Shown in pieces: positions 40,318 to 49,649 of a DNA stretch of 53,007 bases. How positions within the stretch are numbered: the first letter of the stretch is position 1; each line of letters starts with the position of its first letter. This DNA is from Acetomicrobium hydrogeniformans (GTDB lineage Bacteria; Synergistota; Synergistia; Synergistales; JAFGMB01). The stretch is from the NCBI GenBank assembly GCA_016841745.1, contig JAENYO010000006.1, positions 1-53,007 of the forward strand, given 5' to 3'. The notes beneath the pieces were generated by a model. That model saw only the letters and a list, made by a program, of their open reading frames with translations. It was not told the origin of the DNA and did not search any database. The position numbers and the translations under genes were made by a program.

Positions 40318-41193
40318 CTATCTGGCAGAAGACCTTTCATACCACTCAGAAAGAAGCGATCCTGCAATATAGATGGAACTGTATGTGCCAACGACTATTC
40401 CTATAAGCAATGCAAAAGAAAAATTCGCAAGGACAGGACCACCTAGAATGAAGAAAGCCATTACCGGAAGAAATGTGGTGATTGATGTATTCACGGTTCT
40501 CGAAAGGGTCTGGTTCAGAGAAACGTTGAGAAGTTTCACTATTCCCCATGACTTAAGATTTTTCCAATTCTCCCTGACTCTATCGAGAACAACTATCGTA
40601 TCATTGAGAGAGTAACCTACGATCGTAAGTATGGCAGCAATGAAAGGGAGGGAAACTTCCATACCTGTAAGACTGAAAACCCCAAGGGTTATAAGCGAAT
40701 CATGCATGAGGGCCAAAACACTTACCACAGCAAAACGGAACTGGAAACGTATAGTTATATATCCCAGGATACCTAACAAAGCCATACAGACCGCTATAAA
40801 GGCCTCTTTGCGAAGTTGTTCTCCGACAACAGGCCCAACTTTTTCGAATCTCAACAGTTCCACATCAGGATATTTCTCTCTTATTGCCTGGAGTACTTCT
40901 TTTCTTACAGTCTCTTCCTGGGCATTCAGGCGAATCATAAATCCGTCATTACTATAAGACTGGATAACAGCTTGAGACTGGCCTACATCTGAAAGGATAT
41001 CCCTAAGATCACTGACCTCTACTGCAGCGGGAAACTTCAATTGCATGAGATTCCCACCCACAAAGTCTATACCCAGATTAAGTCCCCTGGTAAATAAAAG
41101 CAGAATGCTTGCTAACAGAAGAATTCCACTAAGGATCAAGGCCTTTCTGCGAAATTTCATAAAATCTAGATTTATTGAAGATAAGCTGAACAT
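40318..41193 (-). CDS. secF: Protein translocase subunit SecF
   Basis: RND-type membrane protein that, with SecD, uses the ion gradient to pull secreted proteins out of the Sec channel. The 291 residues show TM1 (about 17-36), the LGIDFVGGNLMQLKF motif near 40 and a periplasmic domain to about 130. Five further hydrophobic segments follow, with the conserved GYSLNDTIVVLDRVREN motif near 193. The ATG at 41191-41193 follows GAGGAGGT, 16 bases after secD. A strong terminator ends the secD-secF transcript. Confidence 0.97.
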   Translation of the reverse strand: MFSLSSINLDFMKFRRKALILSGILLLASILLLFTRGLNLGIDFVGGNLMQLKFPAAVEVSDLRDILSDVGQSQAVIQSYSNDGFMIRLNAQEETVRKEVLQAIREKYPDVELLRFEKVGPVVGEQLRKEAFIAVCMALLGILGYITIRFQFRFAVVSVLALMHDSLITLGVFSLTGMEVSLPFIAAILTIVGYSLNDTIVVLDRVRENWKNLKSWGIVKLLNVSLNQTLSRTVNTSITTFLPVMAFFILGGPVLANFSFALLIGIVVGTYSSIYIAGSLLSEWYERSSAR

Positions 41194-41209
41194 GGAAATA
41201 CCTCCTCAG

Positions 41210-42604
41210 TTATCCACGACGTGTAAGAGAGGGAATTCTTGTCCCGCTCATCAGTACCTGGAGCAAAGCTCTTGTAACAACAACAGCAGTGAATACACTT
41301 GCTAAAATACCAAGGCTCAGAGTGACAGCAAATCCTCTTACAGGACCACTACCAAAATAATACAGAACACCAGCAGCAATAAGGGTCGTTACATTGGCAT
41401 CAAGAATCGTTGTTAAAGCCTTCCGGAACCCTGAATCTATAGAAGCATGAGGCGTCTTTCCTGAACGGAACTCTTCTTTAACTCTCTCGTAAATCAGTAT
41501 ATTACCATCTACTGCCATTCCTATTGTAAGGATTATACCTGCAATACCTGGAAGGGTCAGTGTAGCTCTCAGGCTTATCAGACCTGCAAACACAAGAAGA
41601 AGAGCAACTGCAAGGGCTGAATCAGCGGCAATGCCAAGAACATGGTAGTAGACAAGCATGAAAAGGATAACAAGGACTGCTCCAATGATACCGGCTCTAA
41701 GTCCCTGCTTTATTGAATCTGCACCAAGAGATGGTCCTACGGAACGGTTCTCCAGTACCTCTACTGCCACTGGGAGAGCACCTGCCCTCAACATGATGGC
41801 AAGGCGCTGCGCCTCAGGAACTGAGAACCTGCCGGAAATCTGTGCATTACCTCCACTGATCCTTTCCTGCACAACCGGAGCTGAAACCACTACTCCGTCA
41901 AGGACAATAGCCAACTGTTCACCAACAGATTCGGAAGTCGCTTTGTCAAAGAGCTTGGCTCCTTCATTATTAAATGCTATGGTAACAACAGGCCTGCCCA
42001 GGTTATCATACTGTGTACCAGCATTTTTCAGGTCTTTACCGGTGACATATGGAGTTCCAAGAAGATAGTATTTTTCATCTTCATCTCTTGACAGGAGAAG
42101 TCCCTTTCCCTTGTCAGCTTCGGCTTGAAGTTCATTTTTTATCGTTAATATCTGTTGTTTTGCTTCTTCCCATCTGGAAAGGGCACTGTTATACTCCTCA
42201 TCACTATCATAATTGGGCCTCTGTGGACCAGGAGGTACCGCAGGAGTTCCCTTAAGAACTTTCCTGAATTCCAGAAGGGCCGTCTTGCCTATTAGTTCCA
42301 GAGCCGCTTCAGGATCTTCCACTCCGGGAAGATCTACTATCACCCTGTCCTTACCTTGTCTCTGGATCAGGGGTTCCGATACTCCATACTGGTCAATACG
42401 GTTTCTCAGAACAGCAAGAAGCCTTTCTATGCTGTCTTCCGTAAGAGGATTTGTATCTGTTCCCTTAGCTTGAAGGACAATGTGGGCTCCACCCTTAAGA
42501 TCCAAACCCAGATTAATCCTACCCTTTATTGGAAAAACAGATACAATCGCTACTATAACAACCAATGCTACCAAGAGAAGCCGCCAACGGTCTCTTTTCT
42601 GCAT
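41210..42604 (-). CDS. secD: Protein translocase subunit SecD
   Basis: Partner of SecF in proton- or sodium-driven late translocation. The chosen ATG (42602-42604) lies nine bases after AAGGAGG and gives 464 residues; an ATG at 42610 is too close to that site, and a longer start at 42667 would translate a leader hairpin. TM1 (about 9-26) is followed by INLGLDLKGGAHIVL, a periplasmic P1 region with a Glu/Gln-rich insertion, the GRFSVPEAQRLAIMLRAGAL motif and five C-terminal membrane segments with AVDGNILIYERVKEE. Confidence 0.96.
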   Translation of the reverse strand: MQKRDRWRLLLVALVVIVAIVSVFPIKGRINLGLDLKGGAHIVLQAKGTDTNPLTEDSIERLLAVLRNRIDQYGVSEPLIQRQGKDRVIVDLPGVEDPEAALELIGKTALLEFRKVLKGTPAVPPGPQRPNYDSDEEYNSALSRWEEAKQQILTIKNELQAEADKGKGLLLSRDEDEKYYLLGTPYVTGKDLKNAGTQYDNLGRPVVTIAFNNEGAKLFDKATSESVGEQLAIVLDGVVVSAPVVQERISGGNAQISGRFSVPEAQRLAIMLRAGALPVAVEVLENRSVGPSLGADSIKQGLRAGIIGAVLVILFMLVYYHVLGIAADSALAVALLLVFAGLISLRATLTLPGIAGIILTIGMAVDGNILIYERVKEEFRSGKTPHASIDSGFRKALTTILDANVTTLIAAGVLYYFGSGPVRGFAVTLSLGILASVFTAVVVTRALLQVLMSGTRIPSLTRRG

Positions 42605-42640
42605 CTGCATATACCTCCTTAACCGAATTATTCCTACAAA

Positions 42641-42655
42641 ATCACAGTCTGTGAT
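42641..42655. repeat. Inverted repeat in the secD leader
   Basis: ATCACA and TGTGAT are separated by three bases, about 37 bases before the secD ATG. It could be an operator or a small leader hairpin; no function can be assigned. Confidence 0.45.
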
Positions 42656-42712
42656 CTGAGAGTTCAAACAGGAAAGTCAAATAATAAAACCGAAAAAAAA
42701 GATAAAAAATAG

Positions 42713-42743
42713 AAAAAGGAGCGGACGCACATGCATCCACTCC
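42713..42743 (-). terminator. Terminator after yajC
   Basis: Minus strand: an 11-bp stem with two G-U pairs (42718-42728 with 42733-42743), a 4-base loop, then TTTTT and a further T-rich stretch. It separates rex-yajC from secD-secF. Confidence 0.85.
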
Positions 42744-42770
42744 AAGATGTTTAGCACCGGAGCAGACTAA

Positions 42771-43112
42771 CTATTCCTCATCAGTTTTCGCATCATTATC
42801 TTCGACTGGAGCATCCATTTCCTTTGCTTCCGGGGCAGAAGCTCTCTTGTTAGCGATAGAACCTTTAAGGACTCTCGCTTTAACACCATCTGCAATCTCG
42901 ATAATTAAACTGTCATCCTTGACTTCTCTTACTATACCCCAGAATCCTCCCGCGGTAACAACCTGATCCCCTCTACCAAGGGAAGCTATCAATTCGTCAT
43001 GCTGTTTCTGCTTCTTTTTCTGGGGACGAATGATGAAAAAATAGAAAATCAGCACAAATATTGCTAATGGGAAAAGCATACCCACCAAGCTACCCTGACC
43101 ACCAGTCTGCAA
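42771..43112 (-). CDS. yajC: Preprotein translocase subunit YajC
   Basis: Small inner-membrane accessory of the SecDF complex. One transmembrane segment (LFPLAIFVLIFYFFIIRP) is followed by the conserved PQKKKQKQHDELIASLGRGD stretch, a small soluble domain with VVTAGGFWGIV, and an acidic tail. Start uncertain: the TTG at 43110-43112 has AAGAAGGAG at nine bases and gives 113 residues. An ATG at 43166 would add 18 residues, but its putative binding site lies within a hairpin. It sits between rex and secDF and ends at a terminator, so it is transcribed with rex. Confidence 0.92.
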   Translation of the reverse strand: MQTGGQGSLVGMLFPLAIFVLIFYFFIIRPQKKKQKQHDELIASLGRGDQVVTAGGFWGIVREVKDDSLIIEIADGVKARVLKGSIANKRASAPEAKEMDAPVEDNDAKTDEE

Positions 43113-43167
43113 GAACACCATCTCCTTCTTCGATACGTTTCCTTCTGTCACAGGACATTCTAACATG

Positions 43168-43183
43168 ATACCTTAAAAGGTAT
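43168..43183. repeat. Inverted repeat between rex and yajC
   Basis: Seven-base arms ATACCTT and AAGGTAT with a 2-base centre, located 12 bases after the rex stop. It could be an mRNA processing or translation-control hairpin, or a palindromic protein site. Confidence 0.4.
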
Positions 43184-43194
43184 AAACCCCAATC

Positions 43195-43827
43195 TTACTT
43201 TTTTTTCTCTTCCTCCTTGAGATAAAACAGTAGCTTTTCAAGTTCCACAGAGATATCAACGCTTGTAACAAGGACATCAGCCGGAGTGACAATGGATATT
43301 GGTGAAAAGTTGAGGATTCCCTTTACACATCCGCTACTGACAATGGAATCAACACAACTCTGCGCTGCACTTGAAGGAACTGCAAGAATGACTACCTCTA
43401 TCCTGTCCCTGCAGATTATTTTCGCAGCATCATCTATGTGATGACATTCAACTCCGAAAAACACTTTGCCAACCTTTGATTTGTCATTATCAAATAGAGC
43501 ACTTATCTCGACCTTGTCATTGCGAAGGGCTCCATAACCAAGCAATGCACTCCCAAGATGACCTACTCCGATAAGTCCCAGTTTCCATTTTCTGGGTGAA
43601 GAAAGGATCTCATTAATATGTTTATAGAGTTTTTCGACATGATATCCCACACCGCGTTTACCAATTTCACCAAAATATGAGAGATCTTTCCTTACCTGAC
43701 TGGCCTTAAAAGCGAGGGATTCCCCGATCTCCTGGGATGAAACAACTTTTTGCCCTTCCATGTACAAACGCTCGAGCAGCCTGTGATACTGTACCAGTCT
43801 TCCCACAGTTGGTTCAGCAATTTTCAT
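43195..43827 (-). CDS. rex: Redox-sensing transcriptional repressor Rex
   Basis: 210-residue repressor that senses the NADH/NAD+ ratio and controls fermentation and energy genes in anaerobes and facultative bacteria. The N-terminal winged helix (about 1-78) contains SSQEIGESLAFKASQVRKDL and the conserved SYFGEIGKRGVGY. The Rossmann domain starts with LGLIGVGHLGSALLGY near 83. A C-terminal swapped helix completes the dimer. The ATG is at 43825-43827. I could not find a convincing Rex operator in the 257-base upstream gap. Confidence 0.96.
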   Translation of the reverse strand: MKIAEPTVGRLVQYHRLLERLYMEGQKVVSSQEIGESLAFKASQVRKDLSYFGEIGKRGVGYHVEKLYKHINEILSSPRKWKLGLIGVGHLGSALLGYGALRNDKVEISALFDNDKSKVGKVFFGVECHHIDDAAKIICRDRIEVVILAVPSSAAQSCVDSIVSSGCVKGILNFSPISIVTPADVLVTSVDISVELEKLLFYLKEEEKKK

Positions 43828-44084
43828 TTAAGCCTGCTTTCCTGAAGCACGATGACTTCATAATAATTATGTAAACCTTAAGACTGGACTAGTCTAACTT
43901 CTTTTAAGCAGAATTTCTATTCTGACAGACTCCCGAGATGGATGCCCACATTGATTAAATACCCGGCATTTTTATATTCCGCGTCTTGTATCAGAAATAT
44001 AATAATGCCCCATCAACTTTTACAGGAGAAAAGATAGTTTCATTTCTTGCCTCTTTATTCAATCGATCATAAGGTAAAGAAGAT
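43828..44084. other. Intergenic region between eno and rex
   Basis: 257 bases, the largest gene-free stretch in the window. It is AT-rich near rex (minus strand GTTTACATAATTATTATG, 43859-43876) and holds an imperfect inverted repeat (TTAGACT with AGTCTTAA, about 43879-43898). I see no small ORF, no confident promoter, no terminator for eno and no clear Rex operator. Confidence 0.5.
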
Positions 44085-45365
44085 TTATCTGGCACATTTT
44101 ATTCGACATAAACCGGAATAAGGAGCAACTTCAAATGCCTCTTCCTCTATCCTTAATAACTGATTGTATTTAGCCACTCTATCAACTCTTGCTGGTGCAC
44201 CACTTTTTATCTGACCAGCAGATGTGGCAACACTTAAGTCGCTTATAAAGGTATCGGAAGTTTCCCCGGATCTATGTGATATTATCGTTCCAAAACCGTT
44301 GGATCGGGCAATATCAATTACTTCCAACGTTTCGGTAAGAGTACCTATCTGGTTGAGTTTTATCAGGATAGCATTGGCCGATCTGTCATTTATCCCTCTG
44401 CAGAGTCTTTCCGGGTTTGTAACGAAAAGATCGTCACCTACTATCTGGACCTTGCTTCCAAGTTTTTGGAGCAATCCTCCCCATCCTTCCCAATCTTCCT
44501 CTGACATCCCGTCTTCTATCGAAATAACCGGGTACCTACTGCATAAATCAGTATAATAATCCATCAGTTCCAGCGATGAAAAAGTTTTCTGTTCTCCTTT
44601 AAAAATATAATTACCCTCTTCAAAGATCTCCGTAGCAGCTACATCAAGACCAAGACTTATATCCTCTCCAGGAACATAGCCAGCTTTTTCTATTGCAGAA
44701 ATAATTATGTCAATAGCTTCTCTGTTAGTTTTCAGATGAGGAGCAAAACCTCCTTCATCTCCAAGAGCGGTATTCAGTCCCTTTTGGATTAGAATTGTTT
44801 TCAATGCATGATAAGTCTCCGTACCCATTCTCAGAGCTTCTGAAAAACATTCGGCCCCATGGGGAATGATCATAAACTCCTGGATATCGAGATTATTGTC
44901 CGCATGTTTACCTCCATTAATAACGTTCATCATGGGAGTAGGAAGAGCAAAGGGACCAAGTCCTCCTATGTAGGACCATAAGGGCATTTCATATTCCTTT
45001 GCTGCAGCTCTGGCTACGGCAAGGGATACCCCTAAAATCGCATTGGCTCCCAGGTTCCCCTTGTTATGTGTCCCATCAAGTTCTATCATAACTCTGTCAA
45101 TATATTTCTGCTCTCCTGCATCGAGACCTATTATCTCAGGAGCTATTCTGTCATTCACATTTTGAACAGCAGAACGTACCCCCTTACCCATATACCTGTC
45201 GCCTCCGTCTCTTAACTCCACTGCTTCAAAAGAACCGGTAGAAGCTCCAGACGGAACTGAAGCTGTAGCTACTATTCCGCTCTCCAGCCATACTTCACTT
45301 TCAAGTGTGGGATTACCCCGAGAATCCAGTATTTCTCTTGCATGAATTCCTATAATTGAACTCAA
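44085..45365 (-). CDS. eno: Enolase
   Basis: Glycolytic and gluconeogenic enzyme converting 2-phosphoglycerate to phosphoenolpyruvate. The 426-residue length is typical. Landmarks are ILDSRGNPT at 12-20, the [11 protein letters not shown] metal-ligand segment near 287, VGDDLFVTN near 313, the catalytic lysine in [10 protein letters not shown] near 338 and SHRSGETSD near 367. The start is TTG at 45363-45365 with AGGAG nine bases upstream. It follows the S4-domain gene by 49 bases and is probably co-transcribed with it. Confidence 0.98.
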   Translation of the reverse strand: MSSIIGIHAREILDSRGNPTLESEVWLESGIVATASVPSGASTGSFEAVELRDGGDRYMGKGVRSAVQNVNDRIAPEIIGLDAGEQKYIDRVMIELDGTHNKGNLGANAILGVSLAVARAAAKEYEMPLWSYIGGLGPFALPTPMMNVINGGKHADNNLDIQEFMIIPHGAECFSEALRMGTETYHALKTILIQKGLNTALGDEGGFAPHLKTNREAIDIIISAIEKAGYVPGEDISLGLDVAATEIFEEGNYIFKGEQKTFSSLELMDYYTDLCSRYPVISIEDGMSEEDWEGWGGLLQKLGSKVQIVGDDLFVTNPERLCRGINDRSANAILIKLNQIGTLTETLEVIDIARSNGFGTIISHRSGETSDTFISDLSVATSAGQIKSGAPARVDRVAKYNQLLRIEEEAFEVAPYSGLCRIKCAR

Positions 45366-45414
45366 TTAGCTCATCTCCTTTTAAAACAGAAAAAATCGGA
45401 CCTTCAGTACCATA

Positions 45415-45690
45415 TTACCAAGGTCGTTCTTCCGGATTAACTCTTTTTTCTTCGATCAATTTGTATGGAACTGCATCTTTTCTTTTAAGAAGAGCCTCAT
45501 CCGCAGTTAAAGCTTCAATGGCAATAACACGGGAAGTGTATGCAATCTCTACAATATCGCCCTCTCTAACAATACTTGAAGGCTTTACCTGCCGCTTGTT
45601 GATCCTCACTGCTCCTACTGAAATCATTTCCTGAGCTACAGACCTTCTTTTCACAAGTCGGGCAAGTTTAAGGAATTTATCTATTCTCAT
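45415..45690 (-). CDS. S4-domain RNA-binding protein, RqcP/YabO-like
   Basis: 91-residue single S4 domain protein beginning MRIDKFLKLARLVKRRSVA, closely matching the RqcP (YabO) family. That family binds stalled 50S subunits and supports alanine tailing by RqcH in ribosome quality control. The ATG at 45688-45690 follows GGAGG at seven bases; an in-frame start eight codons earlier lacks a site. The C-terminal IEEKRVNPEERPW is short and basic/acidic mixed. It lies between dnaG and eno with a good promoter in front. The relationship is clear; the quality-control role is inferred. Confidence 0.9.
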   Translation of the reverse strand: MRIDKFLKLARLVKRRSVAQEMISVGAVRINKRQVKPSSIVREGDIVEIAYTSRVIAIEALTADEALLKRKDAVPYKLIEEKRVNPEERPW

Positions 45691-45721
45691 CTTTGTGCCT
45701 CCATACACAAGCAACAGAGAG

Positions 45722-45751
45722 AGTATATCAAATTAACTTCATTCTTTTCAA
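45722..45751 (-). promoter_or_regulatory. Promoter of the S4-protein/eno pair
   Basis: Minus strand: TTGAAA (45746-45751), 18-bp spacer, TATACT (45722-45727), with the S4-protein ATG about 32 bases after the -10. Confidence 0.65.
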
Positions 45752-45765
45752 CAAAGGCATGGATG

Positions 45766-47487
45766 CTAAAAAACAACATCTTTAAGCTCGGATGAAAGTT
45801 GCGAATACTCTTTTAATTCCTCTCCTGAAGCTTCCATTCTTATAAGTTTTCCTTTGAGGATCTTGTACCGGGTTATCTTCTTTTTTCTCTCAAGGGATTC
45901 AATTATCACACTGCATAGACCTTCTTTTTCAGGAAACTGTTCAAGATAGGAGCCACCCTTTGCAATAACCTGCTGGGCAAATTTCTCTCCAAGAAGCAAC
46001 CAGCGCTTCTCAAGGTCAACTGGATCCTCACCCGAGATGAGGGCTGAGGTGATGGTCTGCATCCTCTCATCTTCGAACAGAGAGATAATATTATGGGATG
46101 TTGTCGTTTTTCTTATATCCGGATTATTCCACAACAGTGTAAAGAGAGCGGCCTGGAGAGGTTCAATATCATTTGCAACAAGATTATCTGTTTGTCTTTC
46201 AATCCTGTCCCTTCCCACTTCCGAAGATTTCCTTTGATCCTGTTTTCTTAAAGAATGGAGCTGATCCTGGAGTATATGAGGAAGGATACCTAATTCACGT
46301 GAAATGTGATTGAGGTACTGCGAAACTGTTTCAAGGGGAAGCTGCGATATCTTGACCAGAAATTCATCAGTAGATCTGCGGGAACCGGTCATGCCTCCAT
46401 TTCGCCCCATATATAGATGATAAAGGACTAAAGGTTTTGCCTTTACAATCATTTCTTCAAATAAATCCCTTCCCTGGGGCAGGGAAAGCAGGTCATCCGG
46501 ATCTTTACCTTGGGGAATCTGAACTATAAACACATCAAGCCCCAGTCTCTGAAGAATATACATACCTCGAATAGTGGCATCCTGTCCTGCAGCATCAGAG
46601 TCGTAACAGATATAACATTTATCGGCAAGTCTTTTAAGCAGAGATGCCTGTTCTTCCGTAAGTGAAGTTCCCAGGCTCGCGACTGTTTCCGGATACCCGG
46701 AAACATGAAGCCTTATGGCATCCATGTATCCCTCTACCAGGATTGCTCTACCTTTTTCACGGATAGATCTTTTGGCCTTGTTCAGAAGATATAGATTCTG
46801 TCTCTTGCTATACAGACTACCTTCAGGACTATTAATATACTTTGCACCATCACCATCAACAAGTCTTCCACCAAAAGCGATCAGTTTGCCCACGATATCC
46901 CTTATAGGGAAGATCAATCGCCCTCTGAACCTATCGTATGGTCCGTGCTTGCCTTCAAGCACAAGACCACATTCAAGCGCATCCTTAAAGGAGATCTGGT
47001 GATCTTTCAGCCAAGTCCATAATGAATCCCAACTCGCTGAAGCCCATCCGATTTCAAAGGCCGAAGTGAGGTCCATTGAAATCGACCTTTTCTTCAAATA
47101 TTTACGGGCACTTTCTCCTCTATCAGAATGGAGGGAACATTGATAGAACTGACAGGCAAGTTCCATAACATCGTAAAGATTTTTGCCTCTAGCTTCCGTT
47201 CGTTTCTCGGCGATGTCGATCCCTGCTCTTTTCCCAAGTAATTCCAGGGCCTCACGAAAATCGATACTCTCTGCTTCCATTATAAAACTGAAAAGATCTC
47301 CTCCATTCCCACATCCAAAACAATGATAGGTCTGCCTTTCCGGAGAAACATAGAATGAAGGGGTTTTCTCGCTGTGAAAGGGACAAAGGCCCCTGAAGTT
47401 CTTTCCGACTTTCCGGAGTCGGACGTAGTCGCCGATAATTTCTACAATATCGAGTTTTTCCTTTATATCCTGGACGTGATCAATCAT
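45766..47487 (-). CDS. dnaG: DNA primase
   Basis: Makes RNA primers at the replication fork. I choose the ATG at 47485-47487 (573 residues, GGAGG upstream). A longer frame to 47547 would translate the hppA terminator hairpin. The CHC2 zinc finger has C35, H38, C56 and C59. A catalytic TOPRIM core includes ILVEGYMDAI near 255 and CYDSDAAGQDA near 302. The C-terminal helical helicase-binding domain is the most divergent part. rpoD, often next to dnaG, is not adjacent here. Confidence 0.96.
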   Translation of the reverse strand: MIDHVQDIKEKLDIVEIIGDYVRLRKVGKNFRGLCPFHSEKTPSFYVSPERQTYHCFGCGNGGDLFSFIMEAESIDFREALELLGKRAGIDIAEKRTEARGKNLYDVMELACQFYQCSLHSDRGESARKYLKKRSISMDLTSAFEIGWASASWDSLWTWLKDHQISFKDALECGLVLEGKHGPYDRFRGRLIFPIRDIVGKLIAFGGRLVDGDGAKYINSPEGSLYSKRQNLYLLNKAKRSIREKGRAILVEGYMDAIRLHVSGYPETVASLGTSLTEEQASLLKRLADKCYICYDSDAAGQDATIRGMYILQRLGLDVFIVQIPQGKDPDDLLSLPQGRDLFEEMIVKAKPLVLYHLYMGRNGGMTGSRRSTDEFLVKISQLPLETVSQYLNHISRELGILPHILQDQLHSLRKQDQRKSSEVGRDRIERQTDNLVANDIEPLQAALFTLLWNNPDIRKTTTSHNIISLFEDERMQTITSALISGEDPVDLEKRWLLLGEKFAQQVIAKGGSYLEQFPEKEGLCSVIIESLERKKKITRYKILKGKLIRMEASGEELKEYSQLSSELKDVVF

Positions 47488-47512
47488 TACCAGGTACACC
47501 TCCGAACAGAAT

Positions 47513-47540
47513 AGGGGGAAGAGTATATACTCTCCCCCCT
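47513..47540 (-). terminator. Hairpin after hppA / before dnaG
   Basis: A G-rich arm and a C-rich arm (AGGGGGGAGAG and CTCTTCCCCCT on the minus strand) enclose a TATATA loop with one mismatch, followed by ATTCTGTTC. The stem is strong but the uridine tract is poor. It lies 62 bases after the hppA stop and directly before dnaG. Confidence 0.6.
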
Positions 47541-47542
47541 TA

Positions 47543-47569
47543 ATCATAGCATTTATGCTAACGAGTCAA
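47543..47569 (-). promoter_or_regulatory. Possible dnaG promoter with palindromic spacer
   Basis: Minus strand: TTGACT (47564-47569), a short 15-bp spacer, TATGAT (47543-47548). A palindrome (TAGCAT and ATGCTA, 47547-47560) fills most of the spacer. The short spacing makes this tentative. Confidence 0.35.
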
Positions 47570-47601
47570 CTCAGACGTTCAGAAGTAGAATCCTGAAAAT
47601 A

Positions 47602-49563
47602 TCAGATAAACAGGGGAGCCAGAACCACAGCAACGACAGACATCAGCTTAATCAGGATGTTAAGACTTGGACCTGAGGTATCCTTAAAGGGGTCTCCTAC
47701 TGTATCTCCGACCACTGCCGCAGCATGGTTTTCGGTTCCCTTACCCCCATAATGACCTTCCTCTATGTATTTTTTTGCATTGTCCCATGCTCCACCAGCG
47801 TTAGACATAAATATTGCCATCATAACGCCTGTGACTATAGAACCGCCAAGAAGTCCGCCAAGTGCTTCAGGACCCAGGATAAATCCTACAGCAACTGGGG
47901 AAACGACAGCAAGCAGACCCGGAACGACCATTTCCTTAAGAGCCGATGACGTAGAGATCTCAATGCATTTTTCATATTCAGGACGTGCTTTTCCTTCCAT
48001 TATCCCTGGAATATCCCTGAACTGTCTTCTTACTTCATCGATCATTGCCTGGGCAGCGCGGCCAACAGCCTGTATGGTAAGCGCACTGAACAGAAAGGGA
48101 AGCATACCTCCCAGGAAAAGGCCTACCATGACTTTGGGTTCTTTAAGATCAATGGAATTCAGCTGGACAGCATGAGCGTATGCAGCAAACAGAGCCAGCG
48201 CTGTGAGAGCGGCTGAACCGATGGCAAGTCCCTTACCCATAGCAGCAGTTGTATTACCAACAGCGTCTAGTTTATCGGTAATCTTTCGGACTTCGGGTGG
48301 AAGATGGCTCATTTCAGCGATTCCACCTGCGTTATCAGCTATGGGGCCGTAAGCATCCACGCTGAGGCTCATTCCTGTAATTGAAAGCATTCCGACTGCA
48401 GCACATGCTATACCATAAAGGCCACCAAACCTATAGCCTACAAGTGTTGCAACACAGATAAGAATAACGGGAATAACGGTTGACTTCATACCAACTGCCA
48501 TACCGGCAAGGATAGTAGTTGCAGATCCAGTTTCAGTAGCAGCAGCTATCTGCTTTACAGATTTAAAATCAGAGGAGGTATAAATCTCAGTCACAAAACC
48601 GATCAGGACTCCCACTGCAACTCCAGAAAGGACAGACCAGAAAAGAGTTATTTCTCCGAACATTCCCTTGGTTATGAAGAAGGCACCAATCATCATAAGG
48701 CCGCCCGTGACAAAAGTGCCGATCCTCAAGGCTACCTGGGCATTACCACCTTTTTTTACCTTAACGAAGAATGTCCCTATTATGGCAGCAACTATACCTA
48801 CAGAAGCAAGCATGAGAGGATAGGCTACACCGCGGCCGCCAAATATTGCAAGTCCAATAGCCATAGCAGCTATTACAGAATTGACGTAGGATTCAAAAAG
48901 GTCTGCACCCATTCCAGCTATGTCTCCTACATTATCTCCAACATTATCAGCAATGGTGGCTGGGTTACGGGGATCATCTTCCGGAATCCCGGCCTCAACT
49001 TTTCCTACAAGGTCTGCTCCAACGTCTGCAGCTTTTGTATAAATACCACCACCTACACGTGCAAAAAGAGCAATTGAACTTGCACCAAAACCGAATCCTG
49101 TAATAACGTTAGGATCTTTAAAGAAGAGGTAACAGAGTGAAATGCCAAGCACACCAAGACCCACAACGGACATTCCCATGACACTCCCACCACCGAAGGC
49201 AATAGTGAGTGCCTCGTTTATACCTTTTGTGGCAGCAAAGGCTGTTTTGCCATTTGCCCTGGTTGCAACCTTCATTCCAAAGAATCCAGCAAGGCCACTG
49301 CAAAGCGCCCCCAGAATAAAACATATGGCCGTAGCGAAACCTATCTTAATTCCTAAAAGAATGGCGACAAGAATGACAAAAGGTGCCAGCCATTTATACT
49401 CCCTTGATAGGAAAGCCATTGCACCCTTGTGGATGATCTCGGAAAGTTCATTAACTCTTTCATTCTCAACCACAAAGGCATTGATCTTGTTAAACGAAAT
49501 TACAGCAAAAACCAGAGCAATAACCCCTGCTCCTACGACTACAAACAGCGTTAGAAGACCCAT
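47602..49563 (-). CDS. hppA: Membrane-bound ion-pumping pyrophosphatase
   Basis: Hydrolyses pyrophosphate and pumps protons or sodium. The 653 residues have about 16 hydrophobic segments. Catalytic motifs are [13 protein letters not shown] near 180-192, the [17 protein letters not shown] run near 198-214, [10 protein letters not shown] near 405 and the C-terminal [23 protein letters not shown] (436-445) has alanine where potassium-independent enzymes have lysine, so it is predicted to be potassium-dependent. Whether the ion is sodium or proton cannot be settled here. The ATG at 49561-49563 follows AAGGGAGGT. It has its own promoter and leader hairpin. Confidence 0.96.
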   Translation of the reverse strand: MGLLTLFVVVGAGVIALVFAVISFNKINAFVVENERVNELSEIIHKGAMAFLSREYKWLAPFVILVAILLGIKIGFATAICFILGALCSGLAGFFGMKVATRANGKTAFAATKGINEALTIAFGGGSVMGMSVVGLGVLGISLCYLFFKDPNVITGFGFGASSIALFARVGGGIYTKAADVGADLVGKVEAGIPEDDPRNPATIADNVGDNVGDIAGMGADLFESYVNSVIAAMAIGLAIFGGRGVAYPLMLASVGIVAAIIGTFFVKVKKGGNAQVALRIGTFVTGGLMMIGAFFITKGMFGEITLFWSVLSGVAVGVLIGFVTEIYTSSDFKSVKQIAAATETGSATTILAGMAVGMKSTVIPVILICVATLVGYRFGGLYGIACAAVGMLSITGMSLSVDAYGPIADNAGGIAEMSHLPPEVRKITDKLDAVGNTTAAMGKGLAIGSAALTALALFAAYAHAVQLNSIDLKEPKVMVGLFLGGMLPFLFSALTIQAVGRAAQAMIDEVRRQFRDIPGIMEGKARPEYEKCIEISTSSALKEMVVPGLLAVVSPVAVGFILGPEALGGLLGGSIVTGVMMAIFMSNAGGAWDNAKKYIEEGHYGGKGTENHAAAVVGDTVGDPFKDTSGPSLNILIKLMSVVAVVLAPLFI

Positions 49564-49610
49564 AAAAAGTACCTCCCTTTAATCTAGAACAATACATAAA
49601 AACATCTATA

Positions 49611-49629
49611 GCTCGCCATTACGGCGAGC
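49611..49629 (-). repeat. Hairpin in the hppA 5' leader
   Basis: Perfect 7-bp GC-rich stem (GCTCGCC and GGCGAGC) with a 5-base loop, between the hppA promoter and its ATG. Minus-strand TATAGATGTTTTTA follows it. It could be a stabilising leader hairpin or a weak attenuator. Confidence 0.55.
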
Positions 49630-49649
49630 AAGCTGACAAAGCGGAAATA

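Noticed and set aside
43828-44084. Rex operator upstream of rex
   Set aside because: I searched for TTGTGA/TCACAA- and TGTTAA/TTAACA-type inverted repeats and saw none convincing; only an unrelated imperfect inverted repeat is present.
47488-47547. Longer N-terminus for DnaG
   Set aside because: The extension translates the hairpin after hppA, and DnaG homologues begin at the later ATG.
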